This document shows, piece after piece, positions 17,031-27,500 of a DNA stretch of 64,000 nt. Source of the stretch: an uncultured Saprospiraceae bacterium (lineage in GTDB: Bacteria > Bacteroidota > Bacteroidia > Chitinophagales > Saprospiraceae). The stretch lies in NCBI GenBank assembly GCA_937929835.1, contig CALFUU010000040.1:53979-117978 (forward strand). The letters run 5' to 3'. Both the position numbers and the translations under genes were made by a program. The notes beneath the pieces were generated by a model. That model was not told where the DNA came from. It did not search any database and worked only from the letters and a program-made list of their open reading frames with translations. How positions within the stretch are numbered: position 1 is the stretch's first letter; each line of letters opens with the position of its first letter.

Positions 17031-17711
17031 ATGAAGATTACTTACTCTGGCCACTCTACCTTTACTGTAGAAACGCCTAATGGAACTATACTTTTTGACC
17101 CCTTTATCAGTGGTAATCCTCTGATAGAAGACAAAGATTTGTCGAGATTCAAACCTGACTGCATCCTTGTCAGCCACGGCCATATGGATCATGTTGCTGA
17201 TGTAGAAGCCATAGCTCTACAATCAGAGGCACTGGTCATATCAAATTATGAGGTGTCCACTTGGTTTGGTAATAAGGGTATCAAAACCCACCCGCTTAAT
17301 CACGGAGGCAAAAACAAGTTTGACATAGGTACTGTCAAGTATGTTAATGCTGTTCATACGAGTAGTCTTCCTGATGGCTCATATGGTGGTAGTCCAGGAG
17401 GATTTGTGGTTTGGAACGAAGGATATTGTTTCTACTTTGCAGGAGATACAGCCTTGACTATGGATATGAAACTCATCCCCATGACTTGTCCAAAGTTAGA
17501 CTTTGCGATACTACCTATAGGTGATAACTTCACAATGGGGTACGAGGATGCGGCTATCGCGGCAGAATTTATCCAAGCTGACAAAATCATAGGTTGCCAC
17601 TATGACACCTTTGGCTATATAGAAATAGATCACAATAAAGCAAAAGCAGCCTTTGCGGAAAAAGGAAAGGAGCTGATATTGATGGAATTAGGACAAACAA
17701 TAGAACTATAG
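17031..17711 (+). CDS. Metal-dependent hydrolase, UPF0173 / UlaG-like metallo-beta-lactamase fold
   Basis: This 226-residue protein has the metallo-beta-lactamase fold. The metal ligands are visible in SHGHMDH (the HxHxDH motif), AVHTSS, FAGDTA and a final GCHYDT. The opening ITYSGHSTF is characteristic of the UPF0173/UlaG-like group. The physiological substrate is unknown. parA starts one base after its stop, so this gene, parA and parB are probably one transcript. Confidence 0.92.
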   Translation: MKITYSGHSTFTVETPNGTILFDPFISGNPLIEDKDLSRFKPDCILVSHGHMDHVADVEAIALQSEALVISNYEVSTWFGNKGIKTHPLNHGGKNKFDIGTVKYVNAVHTSSLPDGSYGGSPGGFVVWNEGYCFYFAGDTALTMDMKLIPMTCPKLDFAILPIGDNFTMGYEDAAIAAEFIQADKIIGCHYDTFGYIEIDHNKAKAAFAEKGKELILMELGQTIEL

Positions 17712-17712
17712 T

Positions 17713-18516
17713 ATGGCCAAAATAATATCAATAGCAAACCAAAAAGGCGGAGTAGGCAAAACGACAACAGCTATTAATCTAGCTGCGGCGGTGGCCATCC
17801 TTGAAAAGAAAGTGTTGCTCATCGATGCAGACCCACAGGCCAATGCATCTTCAGGAGTAGGTCATCATTCCTCGGAGTTAAAGTATAATCTCTATGACTG
17901 CCTTATCAACGAAGTAGACGTAAACGAAGCCATCGTAAACACCGAAATAGATAATCTTGATCTACTGGGCTCAAGTATTGATCTGGTAGGTGCTGAACTC
18001 GAATTAGCGAGCATACAAGAACGTGAATACCAACTAAAGAATGTACTCAGTAAAATCCAAAAGGAATACGACTATATTTTCATTGACTGTCAACCTTCAT
18101 TGGGTATAATTACTGTCAATGCATTGTGTGCTTCTGATTCTGTGCTCATTCCTGTACAATGTGAAATATTCTCACTACAAGGTCTCGGACAATTGAAAAA
18201 CACAATCACGCTAATTGCCGAGTCACTCAATCCTAAACTCGTGATTGAGGGCATAATCCTGTCTATGTTTGATAAAAGGCTAAGGTTAGCAAAAATGGTG
18301 GTCGAGGAAGTACATGAGATTTTATCAGACAAAATATTTGATACAGTTATCCATCGTAATTCCAAAATAGGCGAAGCGCCCAGTGTAGGAAAGCCCGTTC
18401 TATTGTACGACATATCAAGTAAGGGTTCTAAAAACTTTCTCAATCTAGCCCACGAATTTGTCGGGAAGAATGAGCTTATCACAAAGACAACAACTCAAGA
18501 AGATTCAAGTGAGTAA
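17713..18516 (+). CDS. parA: Chromosome-partitioning ATPase ParA (Soj)
   Basis: This 267-residue Walker-type ATPase has the deviant P-loop KGGVGKTT (11-18), the switch [14 protein letters not shown], and FIDCQPSLG. With ParB and parS sites it drives segregation of the replicated origin. The lack of an N-terminal DNA-binding extension marks it as the chromosomal Soj type, not a plasmid type I ParA. parB overlaps its end. No parS-like 16-bp palindrome was noticed nearby, though this was only checked by eye. Confidence 0.95.
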   Translation: MAKIISIANQKGGVGKTTTAINLAAAVAILEKKVLLIDADPQANASSGVGHHSSELKYNLYDCLINEVDVNEAIVNTEIDNLDLLGSSIDLVGAELELASIQEREYQLKNVLSKIQKEYDYIFIDCQPSLGIITVNALCASDSVLIPVQCEIFSLQGLGQLKNTITLIAESLNPKLVIEGIILSMFDKRLRLAKMVVEEVHEILSDKIFDTVIHRNSKIGEAPSVGKPVLLYDISSKGSKNFLNLAHEFVGKNELITKTTTQEDSSE

Positions 18517-19408
18517 AAAAAAGAAAGAACAATTAGGAAAAGGACTAAGAGCACTACTAACAAAAATAGATAGCTCAGAAACGCCTGCTGCGGAAAAGAA
18601 AGCCTACGTCAAAGAGCTCTCTAAATCGGTAGCAGAAATAGATATCACACATATAGAGCCCAATCCTTATCAACCTAGGACAGATTTTATTGAGGAAGAA
18701 TTGATGGACCTTGTACAGTCTATCAAGACACTAGGTCTTATACAGCCGATAACACTGAGAAAAGTAGGCGACGCTAAGTATCAGATTATATCTGGTGAAA
18801 GAAGGTGGAGAGCCTCCAAGTTAGCAGGCTTAACTACAATCCCTGCTTACCTCCGGACTGCAGATGATCAAGGGATGCTAGAGATGGCGCTAGTAGAAAA
18901 CATACAGCGAAGCGATCTCAATGCACTAGAAGTGGCACTATCTTATCAACGTCTTATCGACGAATGTAATCTGCAGCACGAAGAATTGGCTAAGCGAGTC
19001 GGCAAAGAAAGGAGTACAGTAACCAACTACACAAGGCTGCTCAAACTTCCTCCAGACCTACAATCGGGGCTTAGAAATAAGAAGATATCTATGGGTCATG
19101 CTAGAGCACTTGTTTCTCTTGATAACCCTGTAGACCAACTCTACTATTACAATAAAATCCTTAATGAAAACCTGTCTGTAAGAAATGCAGAATCATTAAT
19201 CAGAAACCACAAGCAGGGAGAAAAAGGAAACACATCTACTGCTAAGCCCAAGATGCACCCGGAGGTAAAAAAGATAAGAGACAGATTATCAAAAAACCTA
19301 GGTGTCAAAATAGATATCAGCAGGAATGCAAAAGGAAAAGGGAAATTGATATTTCATTTTTCTTCTGATGACGAGTTCAATGATTTGATAGAAGCACTAG
19401 AAGACTAA
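18509..19408 (+). CDS. parB: Chromosome-partitioning protein ParB
   Basis: This is a 299-residue CTP-dependent parS-binding clamp. It has an N-terminal LGKGLRALL stretch (ParA-stimulating type), [12 protein letters not shown], the CTP-binding [16 protein letters not shown], a helix-turn-helix (about 145-200), and a C-terminal dimerisation domain after a Lys-rich linker. The chosen start is GTG at 18509, which overlaps the parA stop as GTGAGTAA and gives [13 protein letters not shown], typical of Bacteroidota ParB. Alternatives are an ATG at 18470 and a TTG at 18458. Confidence 0.93.
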   Translation: MSKKKKEQLGKGLRALLTKIDSSETPAAEKKAYVKELSKSVAEIDITHIEPNPYQPRTDFIEEELMDLVQSIKTLGLIQPITLRKVGDAKYQIISGERRWRASKLAGLTTIPAYLRTADDQGMLEMALVENIQRSDLNALEVALSYQRLIDECNLQHEELAKRVGKERSTVTNYTRLLKLPPDLQSGLRNKKISMGHARALVSLDNPVDQLYYYNKILNENLSVRNAESLIRNHKQGEKGNTSTAKPKMHPEVKKIRDRLSKNLGVKIDISRNAKGKGKLIFHFSSDDEFNDLIEALED

Positions 19409-19441
19409 AACAAATTTTTCTTGCTCTTCGTTAAATTGCAT

Positions 19442-20020
19442 ATGCGGTTAACTCTTATTATCGTCTTTCTCGCCTTGGTACAGATATGTGTAGGTCAAGA
19501 GGTTCCTCAAAAAGAGCAGACTGTAACAACTAAGGAAACTAAGGTCGGTGTCTCAGATGGAGTGGTAGCAACCAAAGAAAGTCCCTTTGGCTTCTTCAAG
19601 ATGTTCTCTGGAAACCCAGGAAAGGCCGCTCTCTATTCTGCTATAGTGCCCAGTGCTGGACAACTTTACAACAAAAACTATTGGAAAGTGCCGTTAGTGT
19701 TGGCCATTGAGGGTACTGCTATTTATCTAATCATAGATAATACAAGCAATTTTAAAGCTTGGAGACAAGGACACATTGATCTAGATGCTGGCCGTATAAC
19801 ATCCTTTAGAAATGCCACCACGGCAAGTCAAGCAAGATTGGCTAGAGACCAATGGCGGCAATGGAGAGACTTCGCCATTATTGGTACCGCAGCGATACAC
19901 CTCATCCAGATTGCTGACGCCTTTATACACAGACATCTCGTAGAATTTGATATCTCAGACGATCTAAGCTTAAATGCTTACACAACTGGTCAATCTATCG
20001 GTATGGTACTAACCTTCTAA
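19442..20020 (+). CDS. DUF5683 domain-containing exported protein
   Basis: This 192-residue protein has a signal peptide (about 1-18, ending CVGQ) and a DUF5683-type core: FSGNPGKAALYSAIVPSAGQLYNKNYWKVPLV followed by hydrophobic segments and a TTASQARLARDQWRQWRD region. The family is Bacteroidota-specific, frequently beside parAB and of unknown function; it is probably envelope-associated. The ATG at 19442 is preferred over the in-frame TTG at 19421 because the signal peptide starts there. It converges with the OmpA-SPOR gene, 11 bp apart. Confidence 0.85.
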   Translation: MRLTLIIVFLALVQICVGQEVPQKEQTVTTKETKVGVSDGVVATKESPFGFFKMFSGNPGKAALYSAIVPSAGQLYNKNYWKVPLVLAIEGTAIYLIIDNTSNFKAWRQGHIDLDAGRITSFRNATTASQARLARDQWRQWRDFAIIGTAAIHLIQIADAFIHRHLVEFDISDDLSLNAYTTGQSIGMVLTF

Positions 20021-20031
20021 GCGGAAGGCTA

Positions 20032-21648
20032 TTATTGTATCTCACCGTTGATTACAGTTACAATCTTTGCATCTGGATAAGCAAACTTCACAGCAGTGTT
20101 ATAGTACTTATTGACATCAGCGAGTTCTTCAAAGTCACCTATAAGGTAGTGGAACTGATCATCTTTTTTTATCTCCTCTAACCTAGAGTGCCTTTTGTAT
20201 AGATCATCATCTTGTGCTAACTGAGACACCGAGGTATGTATAATGACCTTATAGACCCCTCTGGCTTCTTCAGAAAAATCAGTGTCTATACTAGAATCAA
20301 TGGCAGCTACAACAGGTGCATTCTGCACTTCTACAGTAATCTTATTTGTTTGTAGATCTTCTGATCCCATTGGCTTCTCGACTTTGGGTGCAGTTGCACT
20401 AGTAGTAGATGGCCTTGGTGGTGCCTCATCTTCTTCTATATTCAATTTTGCCTCCGCCTTGGCTATTGAGTCAAGGTCCATACTGCCCTCTTCCGCTGGC
20501 ACCATCACTTGTCCACCAAATTGAATTTCATCCAAAAGGGCTTCTGATTGTTCCAGTTGCTTGATATGAGCGAGAGTTTTGACAGGAGCAGGGACATCTG
20601 CTATACCTATTACTTTGAGTTCAGTACGTCTATTGATACTATGTTCTTTCTCGGTACAGTCTACTCTACCTTTACAATTATTGAGCAATTTATCTTCTCC
20701 GTAACCTCTTGATACGAGTCTCGTTCTATCTACACCATTATCGACTAGAAAATTGACAACATTCTCAGCCCTCTCCTGAGACAAGAAAAAATTCCTTTCA
20801 TTTGAGCCACGACTATCTGTATGTGATCCGATCTCAACTGTCAAGTCTGGATTGTCCGACATCAAGGTAGCCAGCGCTTTGAGTCCGTCCTCATCAGTTC
20901 TATCTAATTCTGCACTCCCATACTCATAGAGAATATTGGATATAGGAATGGTTTTGCCTTCATAGATTCTTTCCATTTCTACATTGGCCAACAACACTCC
21001 CATCTGATTGCCTTCGCTCAGATTATCTGACACTCCTGGTTCTACAGAACCTATCCCTTCAAAACATAGAATACAGCCTTCAACGTCTACAAAGGCTTCC
21101 ATTCTCTTACTCAGAAAACCTTCTTTTCTTAGCAAGACTGTATAGTGATTTCCCTTTATAAGTGCTACCTCAAAGTTTGGCTCAGGGTAATCCACCAAAG
21201 CCAATACCTCTTCTTTCTTAGTGTTGTTATATACTTCTATTCGGGCTCCTTGAATGGCATTAACAGGAATTGTATCCGCATCTCTACTTTCAGCCAAGGT
21301 AATCTCAAACATATAACCTGGCGCACGTTTCATTTCTAGTTTGACGAAGAGTTTTTCTCCAGCCTCTTTTCCATTCGTAGAGATTTCTGTCATTTTCTCT
21401 TCAAACATATCTTTAAAGGTCCGCAATACGTACGCATCTTTGAATGGAACTTCTGCAACAAAGTGCCCAGTGACATCTGAAAAAACAGTTTTGAGTAGGT
21501 TCTCTTGATCATCAAATACCTCGACCTGGACCACATTTAGAAATCCTCTATTCCCAGACTGAAAAACATAACCATCTATCGTTAGATTTTGTCCATTTAA
21601 CCATAATGCCATCGAGCTGAAAGCAACTAGACATATCAATTTCCTCAT
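20032..21648 (-). CDS. OmpA-family protein with C-terminal SPOR-like domain
   Basis: This 538-residue exported protein has a signal peptide (about 1-20, ending LNGQ). A carboxypeptidase-like/PEGA-type beta region (about 21-215) and an OmpA C-terminal peptidoglycan-binding domain (about 235-350, with ILYEYGSAEL, GSHTDSRGS and SINRRTELKV) follow. An acidic Pro/Ser linker (about 355-460) leads to a C-terminal stretch (about 465-538) reading VYKVIIHTS...YLIGDFEELADVNKYY...YPDAKIVTV, which looks SPOR-like. Both domains would bind peptidoglycan, tying the outer membrane or the division site to the wall. The ATG at 21648 is chosen over a TTG at 21657. Confidence 0.87.
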   Translation of the reverse strand: MRKLICLVAFSSMALWLNGQNLTIDGYVFQSGNRGFLNVVQVEVFDDQENLLKTVFSDVTGHFVAEVPFKDAYVLRTFKDMFEEKMTEISTNGKEAGEKLFVKLEMKRAPGYMFEITLAESRDADTIPVNAIQGARIEVYNNTKKEEVLALVDYPEPNFEVALIKGNHYTVLLRKEGFLSKRMEAFVDVEGCILCFEGIGSVEPGVSDNLSEGNQMGVLLANVEMERIYEGKTIPISNILYEYGSAELDRTDEDGLKALATLMSDNPDLTVEIGSHTDSRGSNERNFFLSQERAENVVNFLVDNGVDRTRLVSRGYGEDKLLNNCKGRVDCTEKEHSINRRTELKVIGIADVPAPVKTLAHIKQLEQSEALLDEIQFGGQVMVPAEEGSMDLDSIAKAEAKLNIEEDEAPPRPSTTSATAPKVEKPMGSEDLQTNKITVEVQNAPVVAAIDSSIDTDFSEEARGVYKVIIHTSVSQLAQDDDLYKRHSRLEEIKKDDQFHYLIGDFEELADVNKYYNTAVKFAYPDAKIVTVINGEIQ

Positions 21649-21740
21649 TTTCTGCAACTGTTAGGTTTTTTGTTATAAAGTCTCGTATTATACCCACTTT
21701 TTGACTTCGGAAATGTTAAAAAGTCTCTAAATCGTCTATA

Positions 21741-22670
21741 ATGAAGATAATTTTTATGGGAACACCAGAATTTGCTGTTCCATCACTAGACATCCTCTAT
21801 CAATCAGGATACAATATAGTCGGTGTTATCACTTCCGTGGATAAGTATGGAGGAAGAGGCCGTAAGACCCTACTAGAGTCCTCGATAAAAAAGTATGCGC
21901 AAGCTAAGGGGTTAAAAATATTGCAGCCAAAAAATCTGAAATCTCCCTCATTTCAAAATGAATTAAAAGCTTTAGCTGCTGATCTACAGATAGTTGTGGC
22001 ATTCCGAATGTTGCCAGAAGGTGTATGGAATATGCCCAAGTACGGCACCTATAATCTACACGGTTCTCTCCTACCTAGATATAGAGGGGCAGCCCCCATA
22101 AACTGGGCAATTATCAATGGAGATAAGACAACTGGTGTGACCAGTTTCAAACTGAAGCACAAAATTGACACGGGCAGCATACTCATTCAAAGGGAGCTAC
22201 CTATCTATAAGGATGATACCGCAGGAGACTTACACGACAGAATGAAGTGGATAGGCGCAGATGTCATTCTCGAAACGGTAAGACGCATAGAATCAGGTCA
22301 GGAGGTACTGCAAGAACAAAACGAAAAAGAGGTGTCGCATGCGCCGAAACTCAACAAAGAGAACACTGAAATAAATCTGAGTCACCCCGGGGAGAAGATC
22401 ATAGACCATATACGAGGCTTATCACCCTACCCGACGGCTTGGCTTAACTTGGATGGAAAGTCTACTCAAATATTACAAGCTGCCTTCGTCCCAGAGGCGC
22501 AAAATATGAAGGAAGGAACAATACTGACCGATGGTAAGAAATATCTTAGAATAGCTTGCTCAGATGGTTACATAGATATTCAAGAACTCAAGATGAGTGG
22601 CAAAAAGAAATTGCCTGTCAAAGTGTTCCTAAATGGATACACTTTCGAAAGCTCTACTGAAGAAATGTAG
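21741..22670 (+). CDS. fmt: Methionyl-tRNA formyltransferase
   Basis: Fmt formylates initiator Met-tRNA using 10-formyl-tetrahydrofolate. The 309-residue protein has GTPEFAVPSL at the N-terminus, the catalytic set Asn105, His107 and Asp143 within NLHGSLLPRYRGAAPI and KIDTG, and a C-terminal OB-like domain (about 205-305) with IRGLSPYPTAW. The length is normal. It is divergent from the OmpA-SPOR gene. Its last 17 bp overlap a short opposite-strand reading frame. Confidence 0.96.
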   Translation: MKIIFMGTPEFAVPSLDILYQSGYNIVGVITSVDKYGGRGRKTLLESSIKKYAQAKGLKILQPKNLKSPSFQNELKALAADLQIVVAFRMLPEGVWNMPKYGTYNLHGSLLPRYRGAAPINWAIINGDKTTGVTSFKLKHKIDTGSILIQRELPIYKDDTAGDLHDRMKWIGADVILETVRRIESGQEVLQEQNEKEVSHAPKLNKENTEINLSHPGEKIIDHIRGLSPYPTAWLNLDGKSTQILQAAFVPEAQNMKEGTILTDGKKYLRIACSDGYIDIQELKMSGKKKLPVKVFLNGYTFESSTEEM

Positions 22671-22863
22671 GTACAACGACCTCCTTGACGAGTTCAGCCA
22701 ACTGTGTAAAAAACTTGAACTTGCTTGTCATATCTGAAGGTTGTAAATCAGCCATTATCGGAGCTTGATTGTACAACTCCGTATTTTCGACAGAAACCAT
22801 AGATACAATCGTTGCGCAAATAAGCGCACAAACAAGCAGATTTTGAATCTTTTTCTTGGTCAT
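22654..22863 (-). CDS. Small putative exported peptide, 69 residues
   Basis: An ATG-started frame encodes a Lys-rich N-terminus (MTKKKIQ), a hydrophobic segment (about 8-24) and a short mature part of about 45 residues ending VVVPTFLQ. This looks like a small secreted or membrane peptide. I recognise no family. It overlaps the 3' end of fmt by 17 bp in the opposite direction, and its stop lies inside fmt. Upstream there is only a weak promoter-like TAGATTTT. It may be genuine or a chance frame. Confidence 0.45.
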   Translation of the reverse strand: MTKKKIQNLLVCALICATIVSMVSVENTELYNQAPIMADLQPSDMTSKFKFFTQLAELVKEVVVPTFLQ

Positions 22864-22955
22864 GATAGGATTGAGTTATTCGTACTAAAATCTATAACGT
22901 TAATATTGCCTTAATAGTTACATGAACGGAAACTTTCATTGAAGAAAATCGTGCC

Positions 22956-24380
22956 TCACATTTTCAGTACTCTATGGCAATAGCTGCGTAGGATCCTTGT
23001 GTCGTGAGATATCATTATGATACTCAGCGACTTATGTGCGACCAAACGATGTAAAACTGTACCAATTTCAGATTGAACAATCTGGTCCAATGCTGAGAAA
23101 ATTTCGTCACAAATCAATAATTCGACATCCATTAATAAGGCTTTTGCAATGAGAACCCTCTGACGTTGACCTCCAGAAAGCTGTCTGGGCAATCGGAAAA
23201 GTAATCCTTCGTCAAGTTGTACAGCCATCATCACTTTATTGACCTGTATAGGATTATACGCCAGTTTACGTACAAAAAATACATCCTCAAAATGGGCCTT
23301 GACGGACCTGTGGGGCGGCATCCTACTCATAGGGTCCTGAGGAATCAGTTGTACCATCTTACAGTATTGGTCTCTGTCTATCTTGCTGAGTGTATTGATA
23401 TCTTGACCTTTGTATCTGATATGACCAGATTCAAAAGTCTCCATACCAGCTAAGAGTCGAGCTAGCGTGGATTTGCCTACACCCGAAGGACCTTGAATCC
23501 CAAGGATTTCACCTTGATGAAGATGCAAGCTGAAGTCATCGATTATAATTTGAGATAGCTTGGAAGAAGAAAAAAGCCCTCCCTTGGCGTAAGATTTCTT
23601 CAATTGGCCTACTTCAAGAAGAATTTGATTCTGAGCAGTCAGAGCCTTAGTTGGAACAGTCTCCTGAGACACAGCTGTGCTAGTACCAACAAGTTGTCCA
23701 TTATCAAGAAACAAGACTCTATCCGATAGTCGCTTGATCAGTTGTAGGTCATGGCTGACCAGAAGTAGACCCATATTGTGCTTCGTCACAAGACTAACCA
23801 ACAATTGAGATAAGTCTTCCTTGAGCTCTGCATCTACAGCAGAAAAAGGTTCATCTGCCAGAATCAGTGGCGGCCGATTGACCAATGCAAGCGCAATAAG
23901 TACACGTTGCAACTGGCCTCCAGACAAATTATAAGGGTAAGCTTTAGCAAATTTTTCTGCAGGAACCAAACCAACTGAGGTTAGCAAAGTATGAATATCT
24001 GAAAGATTTGGGGACTCCATTTTCTCAGAAAGCTGAGTAAAAATGGTTTGTCGAGGGTTAAGCATCTCTGCCGACTGTTGGAATATTATGCCGATATGCT
24101 TTTTCCATATGGTCCTAAGGTCATCCATCTTATTGAGTACGTAACTCTGTCCATCAATGGATAACTTAATTTCACCTGTCTCATCAACAGGTTGCAACTG
24201 CTGCAATAACCTACTGATAGCGGAAAATGTCATCGACTTGCCACTACCAGAGGGACCTACCAAGCCCACGATCTCACCTCTATCTACGCAAAACGACAAA
24301 TCAGACAAAATGGGTAAAGATCCATCTTCTCTAATGAGGCTAAGGCTATAGGACTCCAATGTTAATAGACATACTGCCAT
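22956..24380 (-). CDS. Fused double ABC ATPase, peptide/nickel (Dpp/Opp) type
   Basis: This 474-residue cytosolic protein contains two complete nucleotide-binding domains. Domain 1 (about 5-225) has GPSGSGKS, LSGGQLQR and ILADEPFSAVD. Domain 2 (about 258-474) has GPSGVGKST, LSGGQRQR and LLICDEIFSALD. The order resembles a fusion of DppD- and DppF-type ATPases that energise oligopeptide or nickel importers. No permease or binding-protein gene is nearby, so the partner must be elsewhere. The ATG at 24380 is preferred to a GTG two codons upstream. Confidence 0.9.
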   Translation of the reverse strand: MAVCLLTLESYSLSLIREDGSLPILSDLSFCVDRGEIVGLVGPSGSGKSMTFSAISRLLQQLQPVDETGEIKLSIDGQSYVLNKMDDLRTIWKKHIGIIFQQSAEMLNPRQTIFTQLSEKMESPNLSDIHTLLTSVGLVPAEKFAKAYPYNLSGGQLQRVLIALALVNRPPLILADEPFSAVDAELKEDLSQLLVSLVTKHNMGLLLVSHDLQLIKRLSDRVLFLDNGQLVGTSTAVSQETVPTKALTAQNQILLEVGQLKKSYAKGGLFSSSKLSQIIIDDFSLHLHQGEILGIQGPSGVGKSTLARLLAGMETFESGHIRYKGQDINTLSKIDRDQYCKMVQLIPQDPMSRMPPHRSVKAHFEDVFFVRKLAYNPIQVNKVMMAVQLDEGLLFRLPRQLSGGQRQRVLIAKALLMDVELLICDEIFSALDQIVQSEIGTVLHRLVAHKSLSIIMISHDTRILRSYCHRVLKM

Positions 24381-24539
24381 AATCACTAAGCTAATATATT
24401 AAGTCACTGTCTTTGATGGAAAACAACGAAATTTGGGCATTTCGAGGAGATAAGGCTTAACGAAGGCTTAATTATTAAGAGAAAAAAAGTCAACATCATT
24501 CTGATACCCGTTAATAAGGTAACATCAATCAACTCGCAT

Positions 24540-27500
24540 ATGAAAATTGTATTTAAAGTATTACTCTGGCTATTAATAGGTTTGGTCATAGCACTCCTCC
24601 TAGTACCTTACTTGTTTAAAGGTCAACTATTGACCGCAATAAAAGACACCCTCAATGAAGAGCTCTACGCAGAAGTAGATTTTGAAGATGTAAACCTCTC
24701 TCTATTCAAGAATTTTCCAGCCGTATCTGTTGGCATAGACAATGTAGCGGTGACTGGTGTAGACCAATTTGCAGGTAAGACACTCTTTACAGCAAATAAC
24801 ATCAGTGTAACTACAGACTTCAAATCATTAATCAAAAGCCAAGAAGGCATAAATGTCAAAAGCATCTATGTAGACAAACCTCTGATCAATGTAATTGTGA
24901 ATAAAGACGGAAGTGCCAACTATGATATCGTCAAAGATAAAACTGATAGCCAATCTGGTGGTGACACTTTTGGCCAAATTGAAAAATACGAAATCAAGAA
25001 TGGCAACATCAACTATCTAGATAATACATCTGGCTTAAAGGCTGTTATCACAGATTTGAATCATCAAGGTCGCGGTAATTTCAAAAACGTAGTGTTTGAC
25101 CTAGAAACAGAAACACAAATAAGTGCGCTGTCATTCACTGCCCAAGGCATACCCTATTTGAATAAAGCAAAAGTGGATTCAAAATTAGATCTAGGCATAG
25201 ATTTAGATAAAAGCGAATATGTCTTCAAGGAAAACAACATCAATCTCAATGACCTGGAAATGGCGCTAACAGGTAAGATCCGAGAGCAGTCTGGAGGATA
25301 CAATATGGACGTAGCAGTCTCTGCTCCAAACAACTCTGTAAGTTCTATACTGTCTTTAGTGCCAAGTGCTTACAAAGGGGAATTTCAAAACATAAGCTCT
25401 ACTGGAAATTCATTTCTGGAAGGTACGATCAACGGACTCTACACGAGTGACCCTATAAGTTATCCGAAAATTAATCTGAAAGCTAACATCGATAATGGTA
25501 CAATAAAGTATCCTGATCTTGCACTACCCGTTAAGGATATCAATCTGGATGTAGCAGTAGGCGCCACCCAATCCGATTGGAGCGATCTTACTATTGACTT
25601 AAGTAAACTGACCTTCCTTATTAATGAGGATAGAATGTCTAGCCAAATGAAAATAACTAATGGGCTTAACAATCCTAATATAGTCGGATTGATAAATGGT
25701 TCTCTTAATCTGCCCAACCTATCAGAAGCCTTTCCTGTAAAGGATATGAAACTTAAAGACGGTGATGTAAAAATTAATATGGCCGTCAATGCCAACTCAA
25801 ATGACATCATCAATCAAAATTATGGAGCGATGGAATTGTCTGGGGAACTAACAGCCAGCAAGATTGATCTCAAATATGCACAGTGGCCTCTGAAGATAAA
25901 AGAAATCAATACCAAACTCAATCCAAAAGAAATAACTAATACAGTTGCCGAAGTGGAAGTTGGAAACTCTGACTTCAATGGTACAGTTTTCATTCAAGAT
26001 CCTTTAGCGTTTATACAAGATTCCACTCTATCTGTGAACACAAAAATAGACTTAACAAGCAAGCAACTCGATCTAGACGAACTAATGGCTCTAAATGAAA
26101 GTACAAGTGCCACTGAGTCAGCAATAGAACCAGGTGTACCTGACCTCTATAATGGGTACAAGGTGACAGGTTCGTACAAAGCCAATGAAATAAAATACGA
26201 AAATTACGACTTGAATCAACTCCGTACGGACTTTGTGTATGCAAAAGATGCTGTTGATTTATCATCTACAAGCTTTATGCTCAATGGTTCAAAGATGCAA
26301 ATCAGAGGAGAGGCCTCAAACATAATGGACTACGTAACTCTGAATGAGAAAATAAAAGGAAAATTCTTTTTTGAAGCTGACAAACTCAATTTAGATGACT
26401 ACCTCAGTGAGACGGGAGAAACCTCTACCGAGTCAGAGCTCTTTATAGTAGACAAAAATATGGAACTGACTATCTATCCAGAAGTAGGTGAGATAACCTA
26501 TGGCCAGTATGTACTAAATGATCTCGAGGGGAAGATAGAATTACTCGATGGGATAGCTCAGCTCAAAGAAGGCACTACAAAGACACTCGGAGGTAAGATC
26601 AATATGGATGGTATTTATGATACTTCCAATCCAAACCAACCCGCATTTGATTTACGTTATAAATTGGATCAGTTGTCTTATCAAAAACTATTTGAAATAT
26701 CAGAATCTTTCAAGAAGCTAGCACCCATTGCACAATATATAGATGGGGCTTTCAATTCTACACTTGTGATGGCTGGGCCTCTTACTAAAGAAATGTTGCC
26801 TGATCTTACCAAAGTAACGGCGTCAGGATTTTTAGAGACCTTACAGGGCAACATACAAGGCTTTGAACCCATAGAGAAAATTGGTAATGCAATCGGTGTA
26901 GACAAATTGAAATCTTGGACATTAAAGGGAACTAAAAATTGGTTTGATGTAAGAGATGGATTTGTCATCCTAAAGCCGCACGATCATCAGATAGACGATA
27001 TGATATTCACTGTCGCAGGTAATCATGGGATAGATCAGACATTAGATTACACGATCAATGCAAAAATACCAAGAGACAAACTGAGAAAAGATAAGCTCGG
27101 AAAAAACTTAGAATTCGGCATGGACTTCTTAGAAAAAGAAGCCAGCTCTAGAGGTGTCAACATCGATTTAGGTGAGATGATATACTTAGATATCTTCTTG
27201 ACAGGTACACTTAAGTCACCAAAACTGAAAGTCATTCCTGTTGGCTCAGGTGGAAAAACACTCAACGAAGTTGTTAAGGATGAAATCACAAAACAAATTG
27301 ATGTATTAAAAGATACTGTTAGGACAGAACTAGAGAATAAAACAGAAGTCCTAAAAGACTCAGTTACGAAGGTTATTGTCAGCAAAACTGATACTATAAA
27401 AAAACAAGCGGAAGAAAGAGTCAAAGTAGAAGTGGATAGACAAAAGGACAAACTTAAAGACGCATTCAAGGATAAATTAGATACTACCGTGACCAAGGTG

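Noticed and set aside
17713-19408. parA-parB as evidence for a plasmid
   Set aside because: The ParA is the short chromosomal Soj type and the surroundings are housekeeping genes; no replication-initiator gene is seen.
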